A DNA stretch of 64,000 bases. Origin: Shewanella sp. SNU WT4 (GTDB lineage: Bacteria > Pseudomonadota > Gammaproteobacteria > Enterobacterales > Shewanellaceae). Below the pieces are notes generated by a model. It was given only the letters and a program-made list of their open reading frames with translations. It did not search any database and was not told the origin of the DNA. Every line of letters starts with the position of its first letter. Position 1 is the stretch's first letter. The DNA lies in the NCBI RefSeq assembly GCF_006494715.1, contig NZ_CP041151.1, positions 1,612,001 through 1,676,000 of the forward strand, in the 5' to 3' direction. Made by a program: the position numbers and the translations under genes. Below are positions 8,451 to 16,855 of this stretch, piece by piece.

Positions 8451-9689
8451 TTAGATTCCTTTGAAAAATGGGTCGACGACTTGTTGCCACTCTTGGCTGA
8501 TGGCTCGCATTTTTATTCGGGTTTCAGCAAGTAGCGGGCACAGAAATGTTGGGTGAATGGCGTTAGCTAACTTACTGCTGCAAGCTATGGTTTGCCCATG
8601 ATAGTGCTTACCTGCTAATGAGTAATCAAACAAGGCAAGTTGGCGGCTAGCAATGAGTTCAAGCAAATCCGTATGTTCACTGATTAATAGATAAAAATCC
8701 GCGCCTATGCCCCATAATCCTGCCTTGCCATGACGGGTTATGGCCGCGCGCACTTTGGCAGCCAATTGTGCCCGCAATTGCTGGCATTGGTGCTGATAAT
8801 GACTAACAGCATTCACTGTGCTAACTGTATGGCTTTCAGGTTGAGTAGAGTCATGATTCAAGGCGATGTCGTTGGCTGCTTGCAGTAATACTTGCAGCCT
8901 TGGAATATAACCTGTGATCACTCTTGCCTGTTTAATGAGGCGCAGGCCAGCTTGCTTGGCGGCAAATTGCAGGGAGTCCAAACTAAAGTAATGAATATGC
9001 TGCAAGTTAACTAAATTACTCATGCCTATGGATGGCAGCGGATGCGGCGCTGAAAAATCCGGCACTTCTATAAAAATTGCGCCTTTGGGGCTAAGTTGCT
9101 GCTTGATACCGCGCAAAAACTCCACAGGATTAATCACATGCTCTAACACGTGCGACGCCATGGCTAAATCTATGCCTTGTGGCCAGGCATCAGAAGTTAG
9201 CTGCTCAAGGTTATTTAAATCAAAGGCAAGGTAGCGAATATTGGTTTGCGAAAATCTATCGTTAAAATCTATGCCCACTAACTCACTGTCTGGCAGTGCA
9301 GCTTGCGTCGCCGCTAACAATTTGCCTTCACCGCAGCCAAAATCAACCACGGTTTTAGGCGATTGCTGAGTTAAACCTAGTAGGTTATTTATGTCATCTA
9401 AGCCTGATAAGGCAAAGTTAATCATCTCTTGATAGGGGGCATGGCTTGCTATCAGGGATTCATGCCACATCACAGCTTCTTGGGCGGAATGAAAATAGAG
9501 CTTGGCAAACAAGTCGTTAGTATATTGAACGCTCACTTGCACATGACCACAATGCTGGCATTGAGATAAAGGGTATAGCGAGTGTTGGCGCTTGAGCTCA
9601 AGCTCAGTGGTATCCCATAACCCAAAGGCTATGTGGGAAAATGTCTGCCAGCGCTCTTTACTACACAGTTGACATGAAGCTGTGGCCAT
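8451..9689 (-). CDS. Three-domain sugar-type methyltransferase, paralogue
   Basis: This 412-residue protein has the same three parts as its neighbour at 7245-8447. N-terminal CxxC pairs (CQLC near residue 6 and CQHC near 43) suggest a zinc site. The SAM domain shows VVDFGCGEGKLL near residue 114 and MASHVLEHVINPVEFLR. The C-terminal GLWGIGADFYLL segment matches the C-terminal domain of sugar C-methyltransferases. The two proteins look like a local duplication followed by divergence, so two different positions may be methylated. It begins 8 bp after the SDR gene in the same operon. No acceptor can be read from the sequence. Confidence 0.75.
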   Translation of the reverse strand: MATASCQLCSKERWQTFSHIAFGLWDTTELELKRQHSLYPLSQCQHCGHVQVSVQYTNDLFAKLYFHSAQEAVMWHESLIASHAPYQEMINFALSGLDDINNLLGLTQQSPKTVVDFGCGEGKLLAATQAALPDSELVGIDFNDRFSQTNIRYLAFDLNNLEQLTSDAWPQGIDLAMASHVLEHVINPVEFLRGIKQQLSPKGAIFIEVPDFSAPHPLPSIGMSNLVNLQHIHYFSLDSLQFAAKQAGLRLIKQARVITGYIPRLQVLLQAANDIALNHDSTQPESHTVSTVNAVSHYQHQCQQLRAQLAAKVRAAITRHGKAGLWGIGADFYLLISEHTDLLELIASRQLALFDYSLAGKHYHGQTIACSSKLANAIHPTFLCPLLAETRIKMRAISQEWQQVVDPFFKGI

Positions 9690-9697
9690 ATATTCCC

Positions 9698-10426
9698 TTA
9701 ATTAGTAATGCCGCCATCTATGGTCAAGGTTTGGCCGGTAATAAAGGCCGCGCCATCAGACAATAAAAAGCTTATGGCAGGCGTAATATCTTGCACTGTG
9801 CCAAGGCGTTGCAGCGGCGTGCGCCGCACTATTTGCTCGCGCTTGCTATCCGATAAGAGGGATGACATTTCAGTATCTAAATAGCCAGGGGCAATGGAAT
9901 TAACCGTGATCTTGCGCCGCCCATTTTCTCGTGCCAGCGCCCGCGTTAGGCCATCAAGGCCAGCTTTTGAGGCTGAATAAGCCGCAAGGCCGGTGTAACC
10001 TCGGCTACCGATAATCGAGCTGATATTAATTATCCTGCCGCCACTGTTTTGCCGCAAAAATACCCGCAGCGCTTCTCTGGCAAAATAGATGGCGCCATTT
10101 AAGTTAACTTGCAGTAAGGCGTCGGTGTCGATATTGGGAAAAGTAGCCAGTACGCCTTCTTTGGCAATTCCGGCATTATTAATTAAGGCCCACAAGGGCG
10201 CATCGCTTGCCCACTGACAAGCATTATTCACAAAAGCTGTGGTTTGCTCGGCATTGCCAACGTTACATTCAAACCATTTAAAATCTGGGTGTTCTAGCTC
10301 TAAACTGCTTATGGCTGCGGTTTTGGTGCGGCTGCAACAAGAGACTTTATAACCTTGGTAGAGCAAATGGGTGACTATGCCAAGCCCTAGGCCGCGGCTG
10401 CCACCAGTGACAATAATATGTTTCAT
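9698..10426 (-). CDS. Short-chain dehydrogenase/reductase, FabG-like
   Basis: This 242-residue classical SDR has the NADP(H)-binding TGGSRGLGLG at residues 7-16, NNAG near 86, the catalytic Ser in NISSIIG and YSASK with Tyr and Lys intact. The C-terminus ends in the usual FITGQTLTIDGG. It is closest in pattern to 3-oxoacyl-ACP reductases. Its ATG overlaps the upstream ligase stop by 4 bp. The operon also has two acyl carrier proteins and a KAS III, so reduction of a short 3-oxoacyl-ACP is the likely job. Reduction of a sugar intermediate cannot be excluded. Confidence 0.8.
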   Translation of the reverse strand: MKHIIVTGGSRGLGLGIVTHLLYQGYKVSCCSRTKTAAISSLELEHPDFKWFECNVGNAEQTTAFVNNACQWASDAPLWALINNAGIAKEGVLATFPNIDTDALLQVNLNGAIYFAREALRVFLRQNSGGRIINISSIIGSRGYTGLAAYSASKAGLDGLTRALARENGRRKITVNSIAPGYLDTEMSSLLSDSKREQIVRRTPLQRLGTVQDITPAISFLLSDGAAFITGQTLTIDGGITN

Positions 10427-11838
10427 TGCAAAAACCTCTGTTTTTTGCCTGCGCTAGATAAGCTGATGTTATCGCTAAAGGTGATGATTCTCGGTCTTGC
10501 GGCAGGTTCAAGTTGTAAGCAGAGCTCGTTAAGCGCCTTAGCGGCAAGGGTTTGGTTAAATGCACATAATTCAACACACACTAATGCGCCTGTGATGGGG
10601 TTTGCTTTGGCGTAGACTCTGGCATCGCTAATCTCAGGCAGCTGCATGATTTGGCGCTCGAGCGCTTCAAGATTGACTTTGACGCCGCCGACATTCACAA
10701 GATTATCTATGCGGCCAGTAAACAAAACTCTGTCTTGGCTGATGTCGATACAGTCACCTGTATCTATCTCAACTTGGCCCTTAGTTAATCTTAAGGTTGA
10801 GCCTGCGATTAATTGCCAGCCATGAGTGGCGCCATTGCTGTTATCACAAGTAGCACTGGCATTAGCCGCGTTTTCCAGCCAAGCGCGCGGAAAACCTGCG
10901 CGCCTATCCTTTACGGTAAAAACCACTCCGGCTTCAGTCGTGGCGTAAATATGGCGAATTTGTGCGTTGGGATAGACGTTATTGATAGTATCTAAGGTGC
11001 GCTGATCGGCAATTTCGCCGCCTAAGGTAATGATAGTTAATGGCGGCAGGTATGTTTGCCAGCTTAATAGTAGGGCGCGCAGCATAGATGGGGTGGCGCT
11101 AATCGCATTGATGTTATGTACATGCGCGAGGTGCGCTTTCGCTTGCAGGCTAGCATCAAGGGCGGCAACTAAGGTGTCTTCACTCACTATGGCTTGCAAA
11201 ATTACTTGTAAGCCCGCGTAACTCATAGGGTGATAACACAGTAGCCAAGTATTTGCTGGCTTTGGTGCTATTGGCTTAGCTTGTATTAACTTAGCGTGTA
11301 TTAAGTTAGCCGCGCTGTGGCTTTGACTGTCATTTTGGGGATGAGGGCGCTCGCTAGGTAGCAATTTTGCTAAGGCGTGAAACACTAACTTGGGCTGGCC
11401 TGTGGTGCCGGACGTCAGCAGACCAATAGCAAAATGCTTAGGCACAGAATGAATATCGAGTGCTTGCTGAGTTCGATTTAAAATCAGCGGAATATTGTTT
11501 GATTCAGCGTAGTGCATCGCTTGGATCATCAGCGCCACTATTGGTGTTGTGCTTGCAGTTGAGCTTACTGGTGTTGAACATCTTGGTTTTGCTAATGAGC
11601 CAACGCCAACGGCAATGCCACTAGGCGCCAGCGCTATATAGGTTGTGGTTATATCCACATGGCATAGACAGTGCTCGTCAGCACCAAGATCATCAGCACT
11701 AACGCTATGCAGTTGCAAATTATCAGGATTGAAATCATGGGCATAAAAACGCTGGCCATTTTCAATCAAGGCAAATTGACTGTCGCTACTAAGCAGGCTT
11801 GCCATGCTTCTTTGTATGCTGGTCGTGATAGCGAACAT
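10423..11838 (-). CDS. AMP-forming acyl-CoA/acyl-ACP ligase
   Basis: This 471-residue member of the ANL adenylating superfamily is a little short for the family. It has the P-loop LLTSGTTGQPK near residues 138-148, TLGGEIADQ near 275, YATTEAG near 295, and DTGDCI with GRIDNLVNVGGVKV near 385-400. The C-terminal SAGKKQ supplies the catalytic lysine. With two carrier proteins next to it, it probably loads an acid onto an acyl carrier protein or CoA. A low-complexity 5-residue repeat (NLIHA KLIQA KPIAP, DNA 11264-11308) sits near residue 180-190. The start codon shares a base with the upstream ACP stop. Confidence 0.75.
   Translation of the reverse strand: MFAITTSIQRSMASLLSSDSQFALIENGQRFYAHDFNPDNLQLHSVSADDLGADEHCLCHVDITTTYIALAPSGIAVGVGSLAKPRCSTPVSSTASTTPIVALMIQAMHYAESNNIPLILNRTQQALDIHSVPKHFAIGLLTSGTTGQPKLVFHALAKLLPSERPHPQNDSQSHSAANLIHAKLIQAKPIAPKPANTWLLCYHPMSYAGLQVILQAIVSEDTLVAALDASLQAKAHLAHVHNINAISATPSMLRALLLSWQTYLPPLTIITLGGEIADQRTLDTINNVYPNAQIRHIYATTEAGVVFTVKDRRAGFPRAWLENAANASATCDNSNGATHGWQLIAGSTLRLTKGQVEIDTGDCIDISQDRVLFTGRIDNLVNVGGVKVNLEALERQIMQLPEISDARVYAKANPITGALVCVELCAFNQTLAAKALNELCLQLEPAARPRIITFSDNISLSSAGKKQRFLQ
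11264..11308. repeat. Three 15-bp tandem repeats inside the ligase gene
   Basis: Three adjacent 15-mers (11264, 11279, 11294) of the pattern G(C/G)(T/G)(T/G)(G/C)TATT(A/G)(A/G)(C/G)TTA are in frame and encode three similar 5-residue units. The last two copies differ at two bases. Confidence 0.7.
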
Positions 11839-12083
11839 TAGGCAGCAGCGCCTTGATAGAGCGCAATTAAGTCAGATAGGCTATGAAACGACTTAAAACC
11901 GTCTCTAAATGGGTCAACGCCGGTGGCGAGTTCGACACTCACAATTAAGGTGGCAAGATCCAGTGAATCCATAGGTAAATCGGCTAAGAATGCCAAATGG
12001 AGTTGCAGTTCCGGGCAGGTTTCGCCTTTGCTTTCAATTATCTGCTTAGTTTCATTCAAGATGATGGCTTCAAAGTTACTCAT
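11838..12083 (-). CDS. Acyl carrier protein
   Basis: This 81-residue acidic protein has the phosphopantetheine attachment motif in LPMDSLDLATL; the modified Ser is residue 40. Predicted helices on both sides match the four-helix ACP fold. It lies in the operon between a GNAT acetyltransferase (4-bp ATGA overlap) and an AMP-forming ligase (1-bp overlap), which suggests the ligase loads it or the GNAT unloads it. It is one of two ACPs in the operon. It is not housekeeping AcpP, which has a DSLDTVEL motif and sits with the fab genes. Confidence 0.85.
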   Translation of the reverse strand: MSNFEAIILNETKQIIESKGETCPELQLHLAFLADLPMDSLDLATLIVSVELATGVDPFRDGFKSFHSLSDLIALYQGAAA

Positions 12084-12646
12084 GCATTATCCCAATCATT
12101 AAATGCGGCGGCTATTTTATCTAGATTAAAGTGCTGTTTTTGCGTCAGCCAATCTTGTTTTAGTTGCTCAAACACATGGACATCCAAAAACTGACCATTT
12201 TTAACTATGTGCTGCTTAAGATGCCCCACTAATCGCGTTTTATGTAAAGTTTGGAGCTTTACCACTTTGTCGTTAGCATCAAGCACATAGTTGACAATTT
12301 TATTCAGCTTTAGCTGATGAAAAACATAGTTACAGATATAAGTGTGCATAGTCGCGCCGTATTTGAGCCTAGGCTCGCGCTCATAAATGTAAGAGCCAGT
12401 ACTACAGCGCTGATGAGTAACATCAATATCGCTAAAGCATAAGAAACCAATAGGAATATCATCATCTTGGATCATATAACCGCGATAATCCTTGCGCCCG
12501 GCTAGCGATGCAATCCAAGCTTGCTGCTTAGCTAACGATGGCTGCTCAAGGTCGGTAAACATGTGCTTACTGATCTCAGGTGACGTGCGCCATTTAAGCA
12601 GTAGCGCGGCATCGTCAATATCCACTCGTTTAAAATGTAAGGGCAT
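12080..12646 (-). CDS. pseH: GNAT N-acetyltransferase, PseH-like
   Basis: This 188-residue GNAT protein begins with the PseH/RimJ-like pattern LLLKWRTSPEISKHMF at residues 15-30 and later shows GFLCFSDID and the acetyl-CoA-loop region around YIYEREPRLKYGATMHTYI. PseH acetylates the 4-amino group of the UDP-amino-sugar precursor of pseudaminic acid. PseG and PseI genes in the same operon support that role. Because two ACP genes and a ligase are directly adjacent, the donor may be a special acyl-ACP or acyl-CoA rather than acetyl-CoA; that is inference. The gene overlaps the downstream ACP by 4 bp and follows an SDR by 10 bp. Confidence 0.65.
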   Translation of the reverse strand: MPLHFKRVDIDDAALLLKWRTSPEISKHMFTDLEQPSLAKQQAWIASLAGRKDYRGYMIQDDDIPIGFLCFSDIDVTHQRCSTGSYIYEREPRLKYGATMHTYICNYVFHQLKLNKIVNYVLDANDKVVKLQTLHKTRLVGHLKQHIVKNGQFLDVHVFEQLKQDWLTQKQHFNLDKIAAAFNDWDNA

Positions 12647-12656
12647 GTTTGGCCTC

Positions 12657-13418
12657 TTAGTTGGCTAAATAGCCACCTTCAACGGGTAACGTCACGGCAT
12701 TGATCCATTTGGCGGCGTCACTCAGTAAAAACGCCACGGCATTGGCCACGTCTTCGGGTTGACCTAATCCCATCGGGTGCTGATTGACCATATGTTGAAA
12801 CTGCGCCTCGGTCATACTGGCCTTAGTGCGCTCGGCCATGTCGGTGGCCACCAGTGCGGGGGCAACGCAATTAACGCGAATATTGTCTCGCAGTAATTCC
12901 ATCGATAGGCCGCGAGTTAATGACATTAATCCTGCTTTACTCGCGCCATACACTGTATTGCCGGTTTGACCTATGAGGCCAGCAATGGAGGCCACAAAGA
13001 CGATGGCGCCTTGTTTAGTGCGATCGCGTTTGAGCCTAAAGCCTTGAGTGATGGCCATGGCACTGGCTAAATTGACGTGCATAGTGTCATCAAAAAACGC
13101 TTGATCAAACAGACGTATGGGCTTAGTGACTTGCACGCCAGCACAATGCACAAAGCCATCGAGATAACCATGTTCAGCGGTTAAGGTCTTAATCCAGTCA
13201 CATAATTTATCGGTATCTGTCATATCAAAGGGGGCGCACACATGGCCGCCGCCCACTAAGCTTTCGGCAGTATGTTGCAAAGTTTGGATGTTGCGCCCAT
13301 TGAGTATGACCTTAGCGCCAAGCTCGGCTAATAACACGGCGCACGCCCGGCCTATGCCAGAGGATGCGCCAGTAACCAGCACGCGCTTACCGCTAAAGTC
13401 CATCGGCTGAATGCTCAT
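12657..13418 (-). CDS. Short-chain dehydrogenase/reductase, FabG-like
   Basis: This 253-residue classical SDR has the cofactor motif TGASSGIGRA at residues 16-25, the catalytic Ser in VASIAG near 143, and YGASK with intact Tyr and Lys near 156-160. It ends in LPVEGGYLAN, the usual C-terminal end. It sits between an ACP gene (21 bp upstream) and the PseH-like acyltransferase (10 bp downstream), so a 3-oxoacyl-ACP substrate is the most economical guess. It is one of three SDRs in this operon. Specific substrate is not readable from sequence. Confidence 0.8.
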   Translation of the reverse strand: MSIQPMDFSGKRVLVTGASSGIGRACAVLLAELGAKVILNGRNIQTLQHTAESLVGGGHVCAPFDMTDTDKLCDWIKTLTAEHGYLDGFVHCAGVQVTKPIRLFDQAFFDDTMHVNLASAMAITQGFRLKRDRTKQGAIVFVASIAGLIGQTGNTVYGASKAGLMSLTRGLSMELLRDNIRVNCVAPALVATDMAERTKASMTEAQFQHMVNQHPMGLGQPEDVANAVAFLLSDAAKWINAVTLPVEGGYLAN

Positions 13419-13439
13419 AGTATTGCTACCTGCGCTCCA

Positions 13440-13682
13440 TTAAGCGGCCAAATGTTCATCCACTAGCGCCAGTAAATCTGCCACTGTGGTAATACTCTCT
13501 AATTTATCGCCTTGAATAATGATGTCAAAATGCTCATCGGCCATGGCAATCACGCTTAAAAAGGCCAAGGAATCCCATTGTTCGATATCCATTAACACTT
13601 CATTGCCTTTAAGCTCGCCTGGATTAAGCTCGAGGATTTCTTCTAGATTGTTTAAGAATTCTTGTTTGTTCATAGGGTTCAC
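13440..13682 (-). CDS. Acyl carrier protein
   Basis: This 80-residue acidic protein has the phosphopantetheine motif IEQWDSLAFLSVI, with the modified Ser at residue 38. The WDSL form is common in stand-alone carrier proteins of secondary or glycan pathways, whereas fatty acid synthesis uses DSLD. It differs strongly from the second ACP at 11838-12083, so each may serve a different partner. A 97-bp gap separates it from the cytidylyltransferase gene upstream, the second largest gap in the operon, so a secondary promoter may lie there. Confidence 0.85.
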   Translation of the reverse strand: MNPMNKQEFLNNLEEILELNPGELKGNEVLMDIEQWDSLAFLSVIAMADEHFDIIIQGDKLESITTVADLLALVDEHLAA

Positions 13683-13779
13683 CTTTCGTTAGTGTGGGTC
13701 AGGGGTTTAGCGTCTAAGTTGTTCGTGTTTACCTAGCTGCCGATAAGACTCTATCGACCAAGGCGCGTTATTGTTTAAC

Positions 13780-14580
13780 CTAATGCGCCGCGCGCTGCAC
13801 CACTTGGGCATTGAGTTTGGCAAGCTCAGGCTTATCTATCAGCACTTGGCAAATTTCAGCTGGGGTGGCGCTGAGCCAATTTGGTCCTAACGCCTTAATC
13901 ACTTGCTCTACCAAATGAAAATCGGCAATCTCATCCACGCACAGCCTAAATTCTTGCCATTGGCGGTTACCTGTTTCAATGCTGGCGATAAGCGCATTGG
14001 GCTCAGAGTATAAAAATAAGGTCACATGCTCGCGCTCGGCGCAGCTTGTAGCCTCTTTATAAGCGCGGGTTAAACTCGCCATGCTAAACACTTCGACATC
14101 AAAGCCGCGGGGAAAGTAATTGAGGCTGACATGAGTGTATTGATGAGGCGAGCCTTGCTGATGCTTGATAACCGCTTCATCAATTAAACTTGGGCAAATC
14201 AGCGGGCAGTCAGCGGTTAAGCGAATAATAATGTCGCTTGGCTGGGCGTTGGCTTGTAATGCTGCCTCATAAAACCGACTTAATACATTGTGCTCATCAC
14301 CGCAAAAATAGGCCTGCTGCTGGGCTTGGCAATAGTTCACAATCGCCTTGTCAATGTCTGCCGTGCTGGTGGCAATAATATGGCAATCAACCGTGCGCGC
14401 CTCTTTAACCCTGCGAATATGGTATTCAAGCATAGGTAGCGCCTGTGTTAGCTCAGACACTGGCGCTTGCTTTGATTCAGTGAGCATTTGTTCAGCGAGC
14501 ATATGTTCAATGGGCATAAGCACCTTGCCCGGCAAACGACTTGAACCCATGCGCGCTTGTGTGATGCAGATAACTCGCAT
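13780..14580 (-). CDS. pseF: SpsF-type CMP-nonulosonate cytidylyltransferase
   Basis: This 266-residue protein begins with ITQARMGSSRLPGKVLMPI, the nucleotide-binding loop of the SpsF/acylneuraminate cytidylyltransferase family, and has IIRLTADCPLI near residue 122 with the metal-binding aspartate. It should activate the nonulosonic acid with CTP, and it starts directly after the PseI stop with no gap. Residues 25-48 are an extra, repeat-like stretch where family members usually have only about three residues between the MPI and PMLEYH segments. A housekeeping KdsB role is unlikely because that family has a different loop. The pseF name is by role and position. Confidence 0.7.
   Translation of the reverse strand: MRVICITQARMGSSRLPGKVLMPIEHMLAEQMLTESKQAPVSELTQALPMLEYHIRRVKEARTVDCHIIATSTADIDKAIVNYCQAQQQAYFCGDEHNVLSRFYEAALQANAQPSDIIIRLTADCPLICPSLIDEAVIKHQQGSPHQYTHVSLNYFPRGFDVEVFSMASLTRAYKEATSCAEREHVTLFLYSEPNALIASIETGNRQWQEFRLCVDEIADFHLVEQVIKALGPNWLSATPAEICQVLIDKPELAKLNAQVVQRAAH
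14482..14511. repeat. Two 15-bp tandem repeats inside the cytidylyltransferase gene
   Basis: Two adjacent 15-mers beginning GAGCAT(T/A)TGTTCA lie in frame in the region coding for the extra residues 25-48 of the cytidylyltransferase. A shorter partial copy, GGGCATAAG, follows. Confidence 0.6.
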
Positions 14581-15654
14581 TTATGCCTTCCTTATGAGAG
14601 CTATGGATAAATGCTCTTCACGCAGCGGCTCACCAAAGGCGATATCTTGGCTGGCTATTTGCCCAAGAACTTGCGGCAAATAGCGGGTGTGCAGGCCGTG
14701 GGCGGGTCTTACTGAACGGACATTATCTGGGGTAAACACTTGGCCTTTGCTAATCGTTTGGCTGATGTACAGTGAGCGCCTAAAATCGCGGCCGCCGATT
14801 TCACTCGGCTTAATGTCATAGCCTGCTTGGCCCAACGCCTTAAAGGCTTTATTGGTGTCACGGGTTAATTCAATGAAAGCTGTCGGCTCTAATGAAAAGG
14901 CGGCATCCACTGAACCATCACTCTTATCTAAGGTGAAATGCTTTTCAATGAGGCTGGCGCCAAGGGCAACCGCAGTAATAGCCACAGTGCTTTCAATGGT
15001 GTGATCGCTTAAACCTATAGGAAAGTCAAAACGTTGGCACAAATCAGTGATGGTGCGTAAATTACAATCTGCAATTGGGGTCGGGTAACCGCTAATGCAA
15101 TGCAATAAGGCTAATTGGGTGCCGCCAGCGTCTGCCACGGCATTCACTGCCTCCTCAATTTCGGCCAAGGTCGCAAGGCCGGTTGACATTATGATGGGCT
15201 TACCGGTTTTGGCCGCCGCAGTAATTAAACCAATATCATTGATTTCAAAAGAGGCAATTTTATAGGCTGGGCAATCAAGAGATTCAAGCAAGGCAATGGC
15301 ACTGGCATCAAATGGCGATGAAAACAGGGTGATATTATGCATTTTGGCGCGCTGAAATAAGGGCTCGTGCCACTCCCAGGGGGTGTGCGCCTCTTGATAT
15401 AAATCATACAGGGTGCGCCCCGCCCAGAGCCCGCCAGTTAACTGAAAATCCGCGCTATCGTGATTGAGGGTAATAGTATCAGCGCTATAGGTTTGAATCT
15501 TGATGGCATCAACCCCCGTTGCGGCGGCGGCATCTATCATGGCCAATGCTTGGGATAAGCTACCTTTGTGATTACCAGAAAGCTCAGCAATTACATAAGG
15601 AGGGCATTGGCGGCCGATAGTGCGGCCATTGATAGTGATAGTTTGGCTAAACAT
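14581..15654 (-). CDS. pseI: Pseudaminic acid synthase-like NeuB family enzyme
   Basis: This 357-residue protein has a NeuB TIM barrel followed by a C-terminal antifreeze-like SAF domain (about residues 285-350, GQVFTPDNVRSVRP). The N-terminal VIAELSGNHKGSL is the form seen in pseudaminate synthases; sialate synthases more often have AEAGxNHNG. IKIQTY, MSTGLA, LHCISGYP and GLSDHT mark the PEP and metal site. It condenses a 6-deoxy amino sugar with phosphoenolpyruvate to form the nine-carbon acid. It overlaps the Rieske gene by 8 bp and abuts the cytidylyltransferase gene. Legionaminate synthase is the main alternative. Confidence 0.85.
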   Translation of the reverse strand: MFSQTITINGRTIGRQCPPYVIAELSGNHKGSLSQALAMIDAAAATGVDAIKIQTYSADTITLNHDSADFQLTGGLWAGRTLYDLYQEAHTPWEWHEPLFQRAKMHNITLFSSPFDASAIALLESLDCPAYKIASFEINDIGLITAAAKTGKPIIMSTGLATLAEIEEAVNAVADAGGTQLALLHCISGYPTPIADCNLRTITDLCQRFDFPIGLSDHTIESTVAITAVALGASLIEKHFTLDKSDGSVDAAFSLEPTAFIELTRDTNKAFKALGQAGYDIKPSEIGGRDFRRSLYISQTISKGQVFTPDNVRSVRPAHGLHTRYLPQVLGQIASQDIAFGEPLREEHLSIALIRKA

Positions 15655-16855
15655 GGGTCATTTCTCCCTTGGTGTCATCCTTAATCGACTCCTTAGCGCT
15701 TGCTGTCATATCAAGGTGCCACGCATTGTGAAAGTGGCGAATTCTGTCTTCGCATTGACCCAATAACCCTGGGGGGGTGATGCTTGGCATATTGGCTTGG
15801 CATGATTCAGCCACCAATCTGTCTTCTTCTAAAATGGTGTGATTGAAGCTGGTAAAGTTGGCGTTTATCGCCACTTTTACGGCTTGACTGGTCTCACTGC
15901 CATCGAGTCGTTTCATCATGCGCAGCTCAAAATTAAGCTGTGACTCGATGGGGGATAAGGGATCGTAAGTTTGCACTGACATTAACGAGCCATTGGTGAG
16001 TCCTATGGCTAAATTGGGGTAAATAAAGAAGTGGTTGTATTCAGTAAATTCTTCACTTTGCGCCAGTTTTAAATGTTTGCGTGCGCCAGCCCACCATTTT
16101 TTAGGTGTGTCTTGCAGCGGCGTATTGCCTGTGGTGTGGCCATTAAAATACTCAATGTCACATTCTGCTTTAGCAAATTTGGCAAAAGTGTCGGGATGAG
16201 TGCCTGCGACGTGATACACCTCTAATACCGTTTCGCAGGCAATCTTCCAGTTGGTGCGCCAGTGATAATTGCCGGTATGGACAGGGTCACTAAAATCCGC
16301 TGAAATGCGGCTAAGAATGTAGTAATAAGGGCCTAAATAGTCTGACAAGCTCGGGCCAGTTTTGGCCACGCGCACAAACACCATGGCGCCGCAATACTCG
16401 ACATTAAACTGTCTTAAGGCTAACTGTTTTTTGGCGGCGTCATCTAAGCCAAAATCAGTGCGGTTTTGCGGCACGCCAGCTAACGCGCCATCACTTTTAT
16501 AGCTCCAGCAATGATAGGGGCAAACTAATGGGCGGTTGCCGCGACCAGTTTGCAAGCTCGCGCGGCGGTGGCTGCAGACATTGAGTAATGCGCTGATTTG
16601 GCCGTTAAAGTTTTGCACTACCACTGGGGTATTGCCGATTTTTACGGTGATAAAGTCATTATGCTTGGCTAACTCATCGCTAAAACCAACAAATATCCAG
16701 TTATTCTCAAACACTTGAGTCAATTCAAGACGATAGTATGTGTCGTCATAGTAGTGTGTTGGATGAAGGCCTTGGATTGCTATCATGTCGGTTCCGTCTC
16801 TGCTGTAAGTCGACACATAATTGATTGATGACCCGCTGACAACCTTGGCTGTCAA
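15647..16855 (-). CDS. Rieske non-heme iron oxygenase alpha-subunit-like protein
   Basis: This 402-residue protein has the Rieske 2Fe-2S ligands Cys94-x-His96 and Cys112-x2-His115. The mononuclear iron site motif TNWKIACETVLEVYHVAGTH follows, with His215 and His220; a late EEDRLVAESCQ matches the family. Such enzymes hydroxylate rings, N-methyl groups or fatty chains using NADH-derived electrons; no reductase or ferredoxin gene is nearby. It lies inside the nonulosonic acid operon, so hydroxylation of the sugar or its acyl group is inferred. The ATG used overlaps pseG by 110 bp; an internal ATG at 16786 would cut this to 41 bp and still keep all motifs. A run of seven C on the coding strand lies at 15771-15777. 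Confidence 0.8.
   Translation of the reverse strand: MTAKVVSGSSINYVSTYSRDGTDMIAIQGLHPTHYYDDTYYRLELTQVFENNWIFVGFSDELAKHNDFITVKIGNTPVVVQNFNGQISALLNVCSHRRASLQTGRGNRPLVCPYHCWSYKSDGALAGVPQNRTDFGLDDAAKKQLALRQFNVEYCGAMVFVRVAKTGPSLSDYLGPYYYILSRISADFSDPVHTGNYHWRTNWKIACETVLEVYHVAGTHPDTFAKFAKAECDIEYFNGHTTGNTPLQDTPKKWWAGARKHLKLAQSEEFTEYNHFFIYPNLAIGLTNGSLMSVQTYDPLSPIESQLNFELRMMKRLDGSETSQAVKVAINANFTSFNHTILEEDRLVAESCQANMPSITPPGLLGQCEDRIRHFHNAWHLDMTASAKESIKDDTKGEMTHV

Noticed and set aside
13735..13748. Flagellar sigma-28 promoter (GCCGATAA)
   Set aside because: No TAAA is found 15 bp upstream, and it points away from the operon genes.
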